A DNA stretch of 64,000 bases from NCBI RefSeq assembly GCF_001553605.1, contig NZ_CP014229.1, positions 227,001-291,000 of the forward strand, read 5' to 3'. Positions 1 to 7,483 of this stretch are shown in pieces. The translations under genes were made by a program, and so were the position numbers. Position 1 is the stretch's first letter. Every line of letters begins with the position of its first letter. This stretch comes from Desulfovibrio fairfieldensis (GTDB lineage: Bacteria > Desulfobacterota > Desulfovibrionia > Desulfovibrionales > Desulfovibrionaceae). The notes beneath the pieces are model-generated. The model saw only the letters and a program-made list of their open reading frames with translations. It ran no database searches and was not told the DNA's origin.

Positions 1-3
1 GCC

Positions 4-31
4 AACGTTGAGAATGATAATTCCCAACGTT
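4..31. promoter_or_regulatory. Imperfect palindrome, possible Fur-type operator
   Basis: Two 12-base arms (4-15 and 20-31) form an inverted repeat with one mismatch around a 4-base centre. The middle reads GAGAATGATAAT, which resembles two of the three hexamers of the classical Fur box. It lies just downstream of hypC on the minus strand, so it may control the next gene to the left, outside the window. A protein-binding operator is an inference; a weak AT-rich hairpin is the alternative. Confidence 0.35.
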
Positions 32-39
32 AATCCGGG

Positions 40-291
40 CTAGAACGGGGCCGGCGTGCCCTCCATGGCTTCGGCCAGCTCACGCAGGGCCGCGAGACTG
101 TCCTGGGCCTCCTGGGGCGTCATGGTATGCAGGGCGAACCCGGCGTGGAGAATGACATAATCGCCGATCTGCGGCGGTTCAGGCAAAAGCATGACGGAAG
201 CGGTCAGAAAGGTCTGGCTTTCGCCCACGCGCACGCGGGCCATGCCTTCTTCCTGAAGTTCCACAATCTGGGCGGGAATGGCTAGACACAT
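40..291 (-). CDS. hypC: Hydrogenase maturation chaperone HypC/HybG
   Basis: Encodes 83 aa of the HypC/HupF family, small cytoplasmic chaperones that work with HypD in assembling the Fe(CN)2CO ligands of [NiFe]-hydrogenases. The start was placed at residue MCLAIPAQIV because the family needs Cys2 directly after Met1 and the MCLAIP signature is intact; a longer reading frame begins 33 bases upstream but would bury that cysteine. GAGG lies about nine bases before the start. The length fits the family. Neighbouring hyp genes, if present, lie left of the window. The next gene upstream is nhcD, separated by a terminator, so hypC is probably transcribed separately. Confidence 0.9.
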   Translation of the reverse strand: MCLAIPAQIVELQEEGMARVRVGESQTFLTASVMLLPEPPQIGDYVILHAGFALHTMTPQEAQDSLAALRELAEAMEGTPAPF

Positions 292-469
292 GGCGGGGAC
301 CTCACTGCACTGAAGAATAAGCATTCATGGCGTAACGGCAAGACGCGTCGGGCGCGCCGCCGGAAAGATGTCGGGCCGGGAGAAATATCAGCATAGCAGG
401 GGAGCAATGGCGAAGCAAGGGCGGCGAACCTCAGCGGGACAGGCGCGCCCGCGAGGCACGCGCGGCATG

Positions 470-497
470 AAAAAAGGCGGGGCCTTGCGGCCCCGCC
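470..497 (-). terminator. Rho-independent terminator of the nhc operon
   Basis: Read on the minus strand, a perfect 9-bp GC stem (GGCGGGGCC/GGCCCCGCC) with a 4-base loop is followed by six T. It sits 14 bases after the nhcD stop codon. Confidence 0.9.
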
Positions 498-511
498 TTG
501 CTTGCGCCCTG

Positions 512-658
512 CTACTTGGGACTGTTGTTGCCTTTCTTCTTGTCCGGGAAGAGCACGAAGTTCCAGTACAGCACGTAGAGAGGCAGCACGACGAACATCA
601 TGACGTAAGCCCAACTCTTGGTGTACAGGAAGTAGTCATAAAAGGTATGGAATTCCAT
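512..658 (-). CDS. nhcD: NhcD/HmcD-like small membrane subunit
   Basis: Encodes 48 aa starting MEFHTFYDYFLYTKSWAYV. A single hydrophobic helix (about residues 17-38) is followed by a short charged tail, so this is probably a one-pass inner-membrane subunit. It begins 16 bases after nhcC, with a strong AAGGAGAAGA ribosome site, and is the last gene before a terminator. Nhc and Hmc redox complexes of Desulfovibrio are known to carry a tiny membrane protein at this position, and that context, not sequence motif, is the main support for the name. It is too short to show domain signatures. Confidence 0.75.
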   Translation of the reverse strand: MEFHTFYDYFLYTKSWAYVMMFVVLPLYVLYWNFVLFPDKKKGNNSPK

Positions 659-674
659 GGTCTTCTCCTTGTGT

Positions 675-1889
675 CTAGTGGGCATCCTTGAAGTCGGGAT
701 GTTCGTAGAGCACGGGCATATTGTAGACGATAAAGCGGTATGCGGTCACGATCATGGTCACCACGAAGATGGAGATGCAGATTTCCCAGATGCTCGGGAA
801 GTACCGTTCCGCCGGAGGCAGGTTGTAGTTGAAGGCGATCATGGAGACATTGAAGCGGTTGAGCACGATGCCGATGATCGCATTGGCCGAGGCGAAGCGG
901 CAGAGGCTGACGTTGCCGTCGCGCGCGCCCTTGGCGTAGAGCAGGGCGGGCATCAGCACGAAGAAGAGCATCTCCACCAGCCACCAGACCCCGTATCCCG
1001 TGAAGAGATAGGGAAGATTGGCCTGCACCAGCATGTCGATGAGCTTGAGCATGAAGTAGGCGAAGAGGATGAAGGACGCGGCCCGCGAGAAGCTCAGCAC
1101 CACGCCGTCGGCCTCGCGCAGGTGGGTGGCGTCCATGTATTGGTGCACGCCCTTGTGCGCGAACATGCCCTCAAAGATGACCATAGAGGCGCCGGCCGCC
1201 ATGGAGCTGACAAAGAAGAACATGGGCATGAAGGGCGAGTACCAGAGCGGATGCAGCTTTTCAGGCGCGATGAGGTAGAGCGAGCCCAGTGAGGACTGGT
1301 GCAGGGTGGAGAGGGTCACGCCGAAGATGGTCAGCAGGATGGTGCAGCGGATGACCAGCTTGCGCCACTTGATCAGCCAGGGGAACTTCTGGGCCAGCCA
1401 TTCCATGGGCGCCACGGAGAATTCGATGAAGAGCACCGTGACGTAGGTGGCCACGCACAGGCCCACTTCAAAGAGCACGGAGGTGGTGCCGGGGAAGAAG
1501 AACATGTAGGGCAGACGCAACGGATGGCCCAGGTCGTACAGCAGGGCCACCACCACAAAGGCGTAGCCCAGGAAGGCCGTGGTCACGGCCGGGCGCACCG
1601 CCGAGTGGAAATGCTTCATGCCCATGACGTAGCAGGCCACGGTGGTGAAGTAGCCGCCGGCGGCCAGGCACACGCCGCAGAGCAGGTCAAAGCCGATCCA
1701 CAGGCCCCAGGGCTGGTTGTCGTCCAGGTTGGTCACCGAGCCGATGCCCTGGGTGAAGCGGATGATGGTGATGATCAGGCCCACAGTGAGGATGATCCAC
1801 GTCAGGATATTGCCCGGAGTCCGCCGCAGCAGCGGATCAAGATTGAACAGTTTGTCCTTGGTGGGAATGACGATGCTGTGGTTTTCCAT
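675..1889 (-). CDS. nhcC: NrfD-family integral membrane subunit of nine-haem cytochrome complex
   Basis: Encodes 404 aa with about ten hydrophobic helices, characteristic of the NrfD/PsrC/HmcC family of quinone-interacting membrane anchors. Family knowledge suggests it exchanges electrons between the menaquinone pool or cytoplasmic side and the iron-sulfur subunit NhcB. The ATG abuts the nhcB stop codon, and GGAGGATAAG at the end of nhcB is the ribosome site, so the two are translationally coupled. No haem-binding CxxCH is seen. The length matches HmcC/NhcC-type proteins. Confidence 0.9.
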   Translation of the reverse strand: MENHSIVIPTKDKLFNLDPLLRRTPGNILTWIILTVGLIITIIRFTQGIGSVTNLDDNQPWGLWIGFDLLCGVCLAAGGYFTTVACYVMGMKHFHSAVRPAVTTAFLGYAFVVVALLYDLGHPLRLPYMFFFPGTTSVLFEVGLCVATYVTVLFIEFSVAPMEWLAQKFPWLIKWRKLVIRCTILLTIFGVTLSTLHQSSLGSLYLIAPEKLHPLWYSPFMPMFFFVSSMAAGASMVIFEGMFAHKGVHQYMDATHLREADGVVLSFSRAASFILFAYFMLKLIDMLVQANLPYLFTGYGVWWLVEMLFFVLMPALLYAKGARDGNVSLCRFASANAIIGIVLNRFNVSMIAFNYNLPPAERYFPSIWEICISIFVVTMIVTAYRFIVYNMPVLYEHPDFKDAH

Positions 1890-2993
1890 CTACTTATCCT
1901 CCCCGTGCTTGGAGCACGCCGCCTCGGCTTCCCGAGCCTTCAGGGCCTCGGTCATGGCCCGGCGGGCACGCTCGGCCGCGCCTTCGCCTTCGGTTTCCTC
2001 AATCTTGCGCACGGCGGCGTCCACGGCGGCGGCCACGTCTTCCTTGGCCTCCTTCGCCATTTTGTCCTGTTCCAGCTTGCTCATGGCCTCACGGCGCTTG
2101 GTCATGGCGTAGGCCCCGCCGAAGAGCACGGGCCAGAAAGCCACGATCATGGGCACGGCGCCCAGCGCCCCGTAGGTCAGTTCGCCCATGGGCCGGTTGC
2201 CCAGGTGGGTGTCCAGACCGAGCTGTTTCAGATCCGGGCTGGCCAGTGTCGGGTCATCCGGCGGCACGGGCGCTCCCTCGGCGGCCGGGGCCAGCACCAT
2301 CCAGGCGGTGCCGCCGGCGTCGAATTCGCCGTAGATGTAGTTGACGTACTTGCCGGGATTGTCCGCGATGCGGGCGCGGGCCACCTTGATCAGGTCGCTG
2401 CGCCTGCCGAAGGTCAGCGCGTCCACGGGACAGGCTTCCACGCAGCCGGGCAGTTTGCCTTCTTTGAGGCGGGGCTCGCAGAAGGTGCACTTCTGCACCA
2501 GCGGGTCAAAGGCCTCGTCATACTGGAAGCCGGGCACATAGAAGGGACAGGCCACCATGCAGTAGCGGCAGCCCACGCACTGCGAGCCGTCGTAGGCCAC
2601 GGTGCCGTCGGGCAGTTTCTGGAAGCACTTGGCGAAGCAGGCCGAGGCGCAGGCCGGGTCGTTGCAGTGGAAGCACTGCAGTTTGCGGAACACCGGCTTG
2701 CCGTTCATCTCGTATTTGTTGACCACGGTCCACTCGTAAGCCGAGGTGCGGCGGCGGGTGTCGGTAACCGAAAGGTCGCTGAACGGTTTGGCCGGCTTGC
2801 GCAGGTGGTTCACCTCGTTGCAGGCCGCTTCGCAGCGGCGGCAGCCGATGCAGCGGGTGGTGTCGTGCAGCACCCCGTAGCTGTCGTCATAGTAGGGGAA
2901 GGTGTGCACGCTGGCTTCGGCCACCTTCGCCGTGCCCAATGCCGAAACCACGCCCGCGCTGCCCAGAATGGTCAGGAATTTTCTGCGATTCAT
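1890..2993 (-). CDS. nhcB: Periplasmic 4x[4Fe-4S] ferredoxin subunit with Tat signal and C-terminal anchor
   Basis: Encodes 367 aa. The N-terminus MNRRKFLTILGSAG is a twin-arginine signal, so the folded protein is exported with its clusters. Cysteine groups CIGCRRCEAAC, CFHCNDPACASAC, CVGCRYCMVAC and CTFCEP...CVEACP supply four cubane clusters, as in HmcB/DmsB proteins. A hydrophobic segment near residues 275-300 and a charged helical cytoplasmic tail follow. It passes electrons between the nine-haem cytochrome and the NrfD-like membrane subunit. It lies 15 bases after nhcA and directly abuts nhcC. Confidence 0.92.
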   Translation of the reverse strand: MNRRKFLTILGSAGVVSALGTAKVAEASVHTFPYYDDSYGVLHDTTRCIGCRRCEAACNEVNHLRKPAKPFSDLSVTDTRRRTSAYEWTVVNKYEMNGKPVFRKLQCFHCNDPACASACFAKCFQKLPDGTVAYDGSQCVGCRYCMVACPFYVPGFQYDEAFDPLVQKCTFCEPRLKEGKLPGCVEACPVDALTFGRRSDLIKVARARIADNPGKYVNYIYGEFDAGGTAWMVLAPAAEGAPVPPDDPTLASPDLKQLGLDTHLGNRPMGELTYGALGAVPMIVAFWPVLFGGAYAMTKRREAMSKLEQDKMAKEAKEDVAAAVDAAVRKIEETEGEGAAERARRAMTEALKAREAEAACSKHGEDK

Positions 2994-3008
2994 ATGCGTT
3001 TCTCCGTA

Positions 3009-3992
3009 CTAGTCGGCGCGCTGCGGGGCGCGTTGCTTATGGCAGGTGGTGCAGTCGGTATTTTTCGGACGGCCCACCTTCATGGCCTTGTGGCAACCCA
3101 TGCACTGCAGATGATAGGCGGCCTTGAGCCGGGGACGGTCCGGATTCTTGGGATCAATGCTCGTGGTGTGGCAGCTGCTGCACTTGGGCGGCGTGGCCGA
3201 CAGCGGGCTGTTGTGGTGACAGGCGGAGCAGAGCGTTTCCGGCTTGGTGTGGAAGGCCTGGGCCAGCTTGTCGTCCTTAATGCGCTCCATGAGCGAGTTC
3301 ACATGGCGACGGTGGGTAAAGACGCTGGGCTCGTATTTTTTGGCCAGGGCGTCGATGACCACTTTGTAGGGGGCCATCATGGGCGAGAGATAGGGCACGG
3401 GCTTCTTGGCCAGCACGGTTTCGGCGGCCAGTTCCTCGTTCTGTTCGGCGGGCAGATCCCCGGCGATGCCCTGCTGCATCTGCTCCTTGGTCATGGACGG
3501 AGCCACCGTATGGCAGACGGCGCACCAGGCGTCGTTGCGCACGGGCTTGACCAGCACGTGACAGCCGGCGCATTCACGCCGCTTGAGCTGCTGCTCGTGA
3601 CAGCTCACACAGCTTTGGGGCGTGTTGCCCTTGGCGCGCTTGGCGATCTTGGGGGCGTGCATGGCCCGCTCAAGGGTGATGAAGTTGCCCTCGGCTTTGC
3701 CTTCCACCGTATGACAGGTGGTACAGGCCACGGTATCGCCCGTGTGGTGACAGGACTCGCAGTTTTCGACTTTTTTCTCATGGACGAGATGGTTGAAAAC
3801 CACGGGTTTCATGGCCGCGCCCTTGGGATTGGGCTTTTCGCCGACCGGAAAGATGACCATGGCCGACGGCGCGCCGCTGTCCGTGGGTTCCAGGGAAGCC
3901 GCGGACGCAGACCCCGCCCCCCAGGACGTCAGACACGCCGCGCCAGCCAGGGCCATAGCCGCCAGCAGAAGCAGTGTTGTGCCATTCCTCAT
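3009..3992 (-). CDS. nhcA: Nine-haem cytochrome c (NhcA)
   Basis: Encodes a 327-aa preprotein with a Sec signal (MRNGTTLLLLAAMALAG...SASA) and a periplasmic mature part. Exactly nine CxxCH sites are visible: CESCH, CTTCH, CVSCH, CAGCH, CAVCH, CSACH, CSSCH, CMGCH and CTTCH, with many extra His residues for bis-His ligation. The count and length match nine-haem cytochrome c of D. desulfuricans, which accepts electrons from periplasmic hydrogenase via type I cytochrome c3. The start was set at 3992 by AAAAGGACAAGC upstream; an in-frame extension to 4088 lacks a signal peptide. First gene of the nhcABCD operon. Confidence 0.95.
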   Translation of the reverse strand: MRNGTTLLLLAAMALAGAACLTSWGAGSASAASLEPTDSGAPSAMVIFPVGEKPNPKGAAMKPVVFNHLVHEKKVENCESCHHTGDTVACTTCHTVEGKAEGNFITLERAMHAPKIAKRAKGNTPQSCVSCHEQQLKRRECAGCHVLVKPVRNDAWCAVCHTVAPSMTKEQMQQGIAGDLPAEQNEELAAETVLAKKPVPYLSPMMAPYKVVIDALAKKYEPSVFTHRRHVNSLMERIKDDKLAQAFHTKPETLCSACHHNSPLSATPPKCSSCHTTSIDPKNPDRPRLKAAYHLQCMGCHKAMKVGRPKNTDCTTCHKQRAPQRAD

Positions 3993-4101
3993 GTGCTTGT
4001 CCTTTTGCATACAGACATTACCCCAATTCCCGGCGCGGCAAGCGCGCGGGTCACCTCCGGCCCCCGCCCTCCAGCGGGGGACAAACACTTAGATTGCGGC
4101 A

Positions 4102-4130
4102 AAGTTAGCTCAGGGCGGGAGATACGTCAA
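4102..4130 (-). promoter_or_regulatory. Candidate sigma70 promoter for nhcABCD
   Basis: On the minus strand, TTGACG (4130-4125) and TAACTT (4107-4102) are separated by 17 bases, about 110 bases before the nhcA start. The -35 is near consensus and the -10 is moderate. Confidence 0.55.
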
Positions 4131-4244
4131 GGAGGGGGCGCGCATTGGGAAGGCTTCTCGCGCCTGAAAGGCAAGGCTTTGAGAAAGTTTTCGCAAAAAA
4201 ACCGCATTTTCCCGCGCGAGAAGGAAACGGGCCGGGAAGCTGGC

Positions 4245-4273
4245 TTGACACCCGGTTTGGCTTGGCCTATTAT
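4245..4273 (+). promoter_or_regulatory. Strong sigma70 promoter for the TRAP operon
   Basis: TTGACA (4245-4250) and TATTAT (4268-4273) are separated by exactly 17 bases, giving a near-consensus promoter about 180 bases upstream of dctP. Transcription would begin near 4280, leaving a leader of roughly 170 nt. Confidence 0.7.
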
Positions 4274-4451
4274 TCACAATAAATGAATTGTTTTGCTTTA
4301 AAAATAACAAAACCCATAATGCGCCCTGTCATGAACCGCAATCCACAACCATTCCGGCCCTGCCCGGCAGTCTCCTTTCCAAGTGATACCGATGTGCTTC
4401 ACGGGGCGGAGTCCCCATAACCGGCAGTGACCATATCAAGGAGAGAGTGCG

Positions 4452-5480
4452 ATGAAGTTGTTGCAAACCATGGCCTGCATGCTGGCGCTGTGCGCCCTGA
4501 CCCTGTGTGGATCCGCCCGCCCGGCCTCGGCCGCGGCCAAGGAGGTGAAACTGCTTTTTCCCGAGCCCTACAGCTCCGCCTCTTCCTATGCCGAAGGGCA
4601 GGCCGTGGGCATCTACTACGGCGCGCTTGATTTCAATATGCAGAACCATCCCGCCCTGCGCGGCAAATACAAGATGCGCTGGGTGGGCGACGTGGTGAAG
4701 TCCCCGGCCGACGCGATCAACGCCGTGGCCACGGGCGCGGGGCAGTTCACCTACACCCTGCCCCAGTTCATTGAACAGTTCGACCCGGACTGGCGGGTGA
4801 TCACCGCGCCGGGCGTCTTCAAGGACATGGCCCACTTCCTGCGGGCCATGGACACCCCGGCCTGGAAGGCCAAGCAGGAAAGCCTGGCTGAAACCAAGGG
4901 CTTCAGGATTCTCAAGTGGACCAATTCCATCGGCCACTTCTGGATCTGGACCAAGAACGGCCCGGCGGACTCTCTGGCGGCCATGAAGAATCAGAAGATC
5001 CGCTATTCCGGCCAGCAGTCCTACGCCAATGCCTTCAAGGCCCTCGGCCTGGTGGGCGTGGCCCTGCCGTATACCGAGGTGGTTTCCGCCCTGCAGACCA
5101 ACATGATCGAGGGTCTGACCAACGATATCTTCGGCTACACCTATTATGATCTGCCCCGCCAGACCAGGTACATGCTTCCCGTGCCCTTGGGCTTCTGCCC
5201 GCAGGCTCTGGTGGTGAACCGCAAGTGGTGGGATTCCCTGCCCGAAAGCGAACGCAAGGCCCTGGAATTCGTCATCGCGGCCACGGACGTGCACCAGTAT
5301 TTCGAGGACGAGGAGCAGCGCATCCTCAAGTGGTGGGATGAAAATCCGGACACCATCCTGGTGAAGATGACCCCCGAGGCCCGCGCCGAGTGGGAAGCCG
5401 CCCTGCGGCAGGCCACGGACGAATTCGTCAGGGGCGTGGACCCCGCCTTGCTGGAGGCCATCAGGACCACCGCCGGATAA
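4452..5480 (+). CDS. TRAP transporter periplasmic solute-binding protein (DctP family)
   Basis: Encodes 342 aa with a Sec signal peptide (residues 1 to about 28, ending PASAAA) and the alpha/beta organisation of DctP-type binding proteins. The central part (about residues 160-215) carries the conserved SLAAMKNQKIRYSG-type segment, in which an Arg usually contacts a ligand carboxylate or sulfonate group. AAGGAGAGAG precedes the ATG. It is followed by dctQ and dctM, giving a complete tripartite importer, and then by catabolic genes including a glycyl radical enzyme. The ligand is unknown; an organic acid or sulfonate is plausible because TRAP importers feed isethionate and DHPS lyase pathways in related bacteria. 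Confidence 0.9.
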   Translation: MKLLQTMACMLALCALTLCGSARPASAAAKEVKLLFPEPYSSASSYAEGQAVGIYYGALDFNMQNHPALRGKYKMRWVGDVVKSPADAINAVATGAGQFTYTLPQFIEQFDPDWRVITAPGVFKDMAHFLRAMDTPAWKAKQESLAETKGFRILKWTNSIGHFWIWTKNGPADSLAAMKNQKIRYSGQQSYANAFKALGLVGVALPYTEVVSALQTNMIEGLTNDIFGYTYYDLPRQTRYMLPVPLGFCPQALVVNRKWWDSLPESERKALEFVIAATDVHQYFEDEEQRILKWWDENPDTILVKMTPEARAEWEAALRQATDEFVRGVDPALLEAIRTTAG

Positions 5481-5489
5481 CCCGTTTAC

Positions 5490-5557
5490 GGCCGGGCGCG
5501 GCGGGGACGGCATGCCCGTACCGGCCGCGCCCGGCCCGTCCGCCGCATTGCGGCGGA
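5490..5557 (+). other. Double intercistronic hairpin between dctP and dctQ
   Basis: A 13-bp perfect stem (5490-5502 with 5524-5536) is followed by an 8-bp perfect stem with a 3-base loop (5539-5546 with 5550-5557). The second stem ends just before the dctQ ribosome site. No T-tract follows, so this is more likely an mRNA-stabilising or attenuating structure that keeps binding protein above permease levels than a full terminator. Confidence 0.6.
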
Positions 5558-5570
5558 AAGGGGAAGAGCC

Positions 5571-6083
5571 ATGTCACATCACAGCCATGCCGGGGCCAAA
5601 CTCAAGCGCCGCTGGATCGAATTCTGGGGTCTGGTCTTCTTTGCGGGCATTCTTGTCAATTTCGCGGAAATCGTCTGCCGCACGCTTTTCCATTTTTCCA
5701 TCGACCTCATGTACGACCTGCCTGTCTGGCTGACCATCTGGGCCGTCATGATGGTGGCCGGTCCCATTCTGCCCGACGGAGACCACGTTTCAGTGGACAT
5801 GCTCCGCAACGCCCTGCCCGGGCCCGCCCGCAAGGCCTGCGACATCATCAGCTGCTTCGCCACCATCGCGTTCGGCGTGGTCATCAGTTGGAGCGGCTTT
5901 ATCTTCATCTCTCAATGTATTGAATTCAATATGAATATTGTCCGTTGCGTGCCCGTGCCGCGCTGGCTGGTGGAAAGCTGCGTGGGCCTGGGCATGGCCA
6001 TGTTCACCGTATTCGCCGTGTACCGGCTCTGGGTCGTGGTCCGCGGCAAATACGCGCCTGAAGAAAAAGAGCCGGAGGAATAA
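5571..6083 (+). CDS. TRAP transporter small permease subunit (DctQ family)
   Basis: Encodes 170 aa with four predicted membrane helices (roughly residues 17-38, 50-68, 90-115 and 132-155), the standard DctQ topology. The GDHVSVDMLRNALP loop matches the D-x-x-H-x-x-V-D/E region common in DctQ proteins. It lies between the binding protein and the large permease, 57 bases before dctM. The ribosome site is GGGGAAGAG. In TRAP systems this subunit bridges binding protein and large permease in the inner membrane. Confidence 0.88.
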   Translation: MSHHSHAGAKLKRRWIEFWGLVFFAGILVNFAEIVCRTLFHFSIDLMYDLPVWLTIWAVMMVAGPILPDGDHVSVDMLRNALPGPARKACDIISCFATIAFGVVISWSGFIFISQCIEFNMNIVRCVPVPRWLVESCVGLGMAMFTVFAVYRLWVVVRGKYAPEEKEPEE

Positions 6084-6139
6084 AGCCGGAATCCGCGCCC
6101 GCGCTCGAAATTTATGCAATCAGACACCAGGAGAACGGC

Positions 6140-7423
6140 ATGGACACTTTCGTCTACTTCGCCCTGCTGACCATTGTCATCCTTTTCCTCTTGGGAACGC
6201 CGCTGTGCGTGACGTTCAGCATCGGCTCCATAGCCATCATGATCCATGTCATGGATTTCCCGGTAGGCAACATTTCCCAGATCTTCTTCACCACCATCAG
6301 CGGCTATCCCATGCTGGCCATGCCCTTTTTCATCTTTGCGGGCAATCTGATTCTTTCCAGCGGCGGCATGGGGCATCTGCGGGACTGCATCAACCGCCTG
6401 GTGGGGCATCTGCCCGGCGGCATGGCCGTGGCCATCTGCATCTTCGCGGCTTTCCTGGGCTCCATTTCCGGTTCTGCCACGGCCTGTCTGGCCATCATCG
6501 GCACCATTTTCGTGCCCATGATGGCGGCCTCGGGCTATCCGCGCGCCTTCGCCTCGGGCCTGGCCGTGACCTCCGCCGGGCTGGGGGCCGTCATCCCGCC
6601 CAGCGTGTTCATGATCATTTTCGGGGCCAGCAACCGCATTTCCATCGCCGACCTGTTCGCGGCCGGGGTGGGGCCAGGCCTGCTGGCCGCGGTCCTGATG
6701 TGCCTGCTCACCGTGTACCTTTCCATCAAACGGGGCTACCGGGGCGGAGAAAAAGCCGGTCCGGCGGCGCGCCTGGAGGCCTTCCGCAAGGCATTCCCCA
6801 TTCTGCTCATGCCGCTCATCGTGCTCGGCGGCATTTACTCCGGCATATTCAGCCCCACCCAGGCGGCGGCAGTGGCCTGCATCTATTCACTGGCCCTGGG
6901 GACGCTCGTCTACAAGGGCATCACCCGGCAGGTCTTCATGGACTCCTTGGTGGAGACCGTGCGCCTGAGCAGCATGATTTACTTCCTGGTCATCGGCGGC
7001 GAGCTTTTCGGCCGGGTGCTGGGCTATGTGGGCCTGCCGCAGATGATCAGCCAGTGGGTCATCGACCTGGAGCTCGGGCCCACCGGCTTTCTGCTTGCCG
7101 TGCAGGCCATGCTTCTGGTCATGGGCTTTTTCTTCTCCAGCTTTCCCATGGTGGTCATCGTGCTGCCGCTCTTTCTGCCCAGCGTGATGAGCCTGGGCAT
7201 CGACCCCGCCCTGTACGGCGCGCTGGCCGTGTTCTGTTCCATCATCGGCGAGGTGACGCCGCCCATGGGCCCGCAGCTCTGGATCGCCGCGCCCATCTGC
7301 AAGGAGAAAATCGGCAACATCATGCGCGAGGCCTGGGCCTTTCTCGGCGTGCAGGTACTGGCCCTGATCCTGGTCACGTTTTTCCCGCAGATATCGCTTT
7401 TTCTGGTGCATTTTGTCCGCTAG
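6140..7423 (+). CDS. TRAP transporter large permease subunit (DctM family)
   Basis: Encodes 427 aa, almost wholly hydrophobic with about 12 helices. Typical DctM landmarks include the early MLAMPFFIFAGNLI segment, SGSATACLAIIG, and PPSVFMIIFGASN, followed by a late TPPMGPQLWIA motif. It catalyses Na+-coupled substrate import with DctQ after delivery by DctP. AGGAGAACGGC precedes the start. Expression is presumably from the promoter at 4245. Confidence 0.92.
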   Translation: MDTFVYFALLTIVILFLLGTPLCVTFSIGSIAIMIHVMDFPVGNISQIFFTTISGYPMLAMPFFIFAGNLILSSGGMGHLRDCINRLVGHLPGGMAVAICIFAAFLGSISGSATACLAIIGTIFVPMMAASGYPRAFASGLAVTSAGLGAVIPPSVFMIIFGASNRISIADLFAAGVGPGLLAAVLMCLLTVYLSIKRGYRGGEKAGPAARLEAFRKAFPILLMPLIVLGGIYSGIFSPTQAAAVACIYSLALGTLVYKGITRQVFMDSLVETVRLSSMIYFLVIGGELFGRVLGYVGLPQMISQWVIDLELGPTGFLLAVQAMLLVMGFFFSSFPMVVIVLPLFLPSVMSLGIDPALYGALAVFCSIIGEVTPPMGPQLWIAAPICKEKIGNIMREAWAFLGVQVLALILVTFFPQISLFLVHFVR

Positions 7424-7483
7424 GGGCTTGTTTGTTCCCATAAGGATGAGAGTTCCGGCCCGTGCTGGGCGAGGAGGTTTTTC

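Noticed and set aside
1299..4286. Plus-strand frame of 995 codons opposite nhcA, nhcB and nhcC
   Set aside because: Antisense shadow in GC-rich DNA: His- and Gly-rich low-complexity sequence, no ribosome site, and the minus strand holds clear haem and iron-sulfur motifs.
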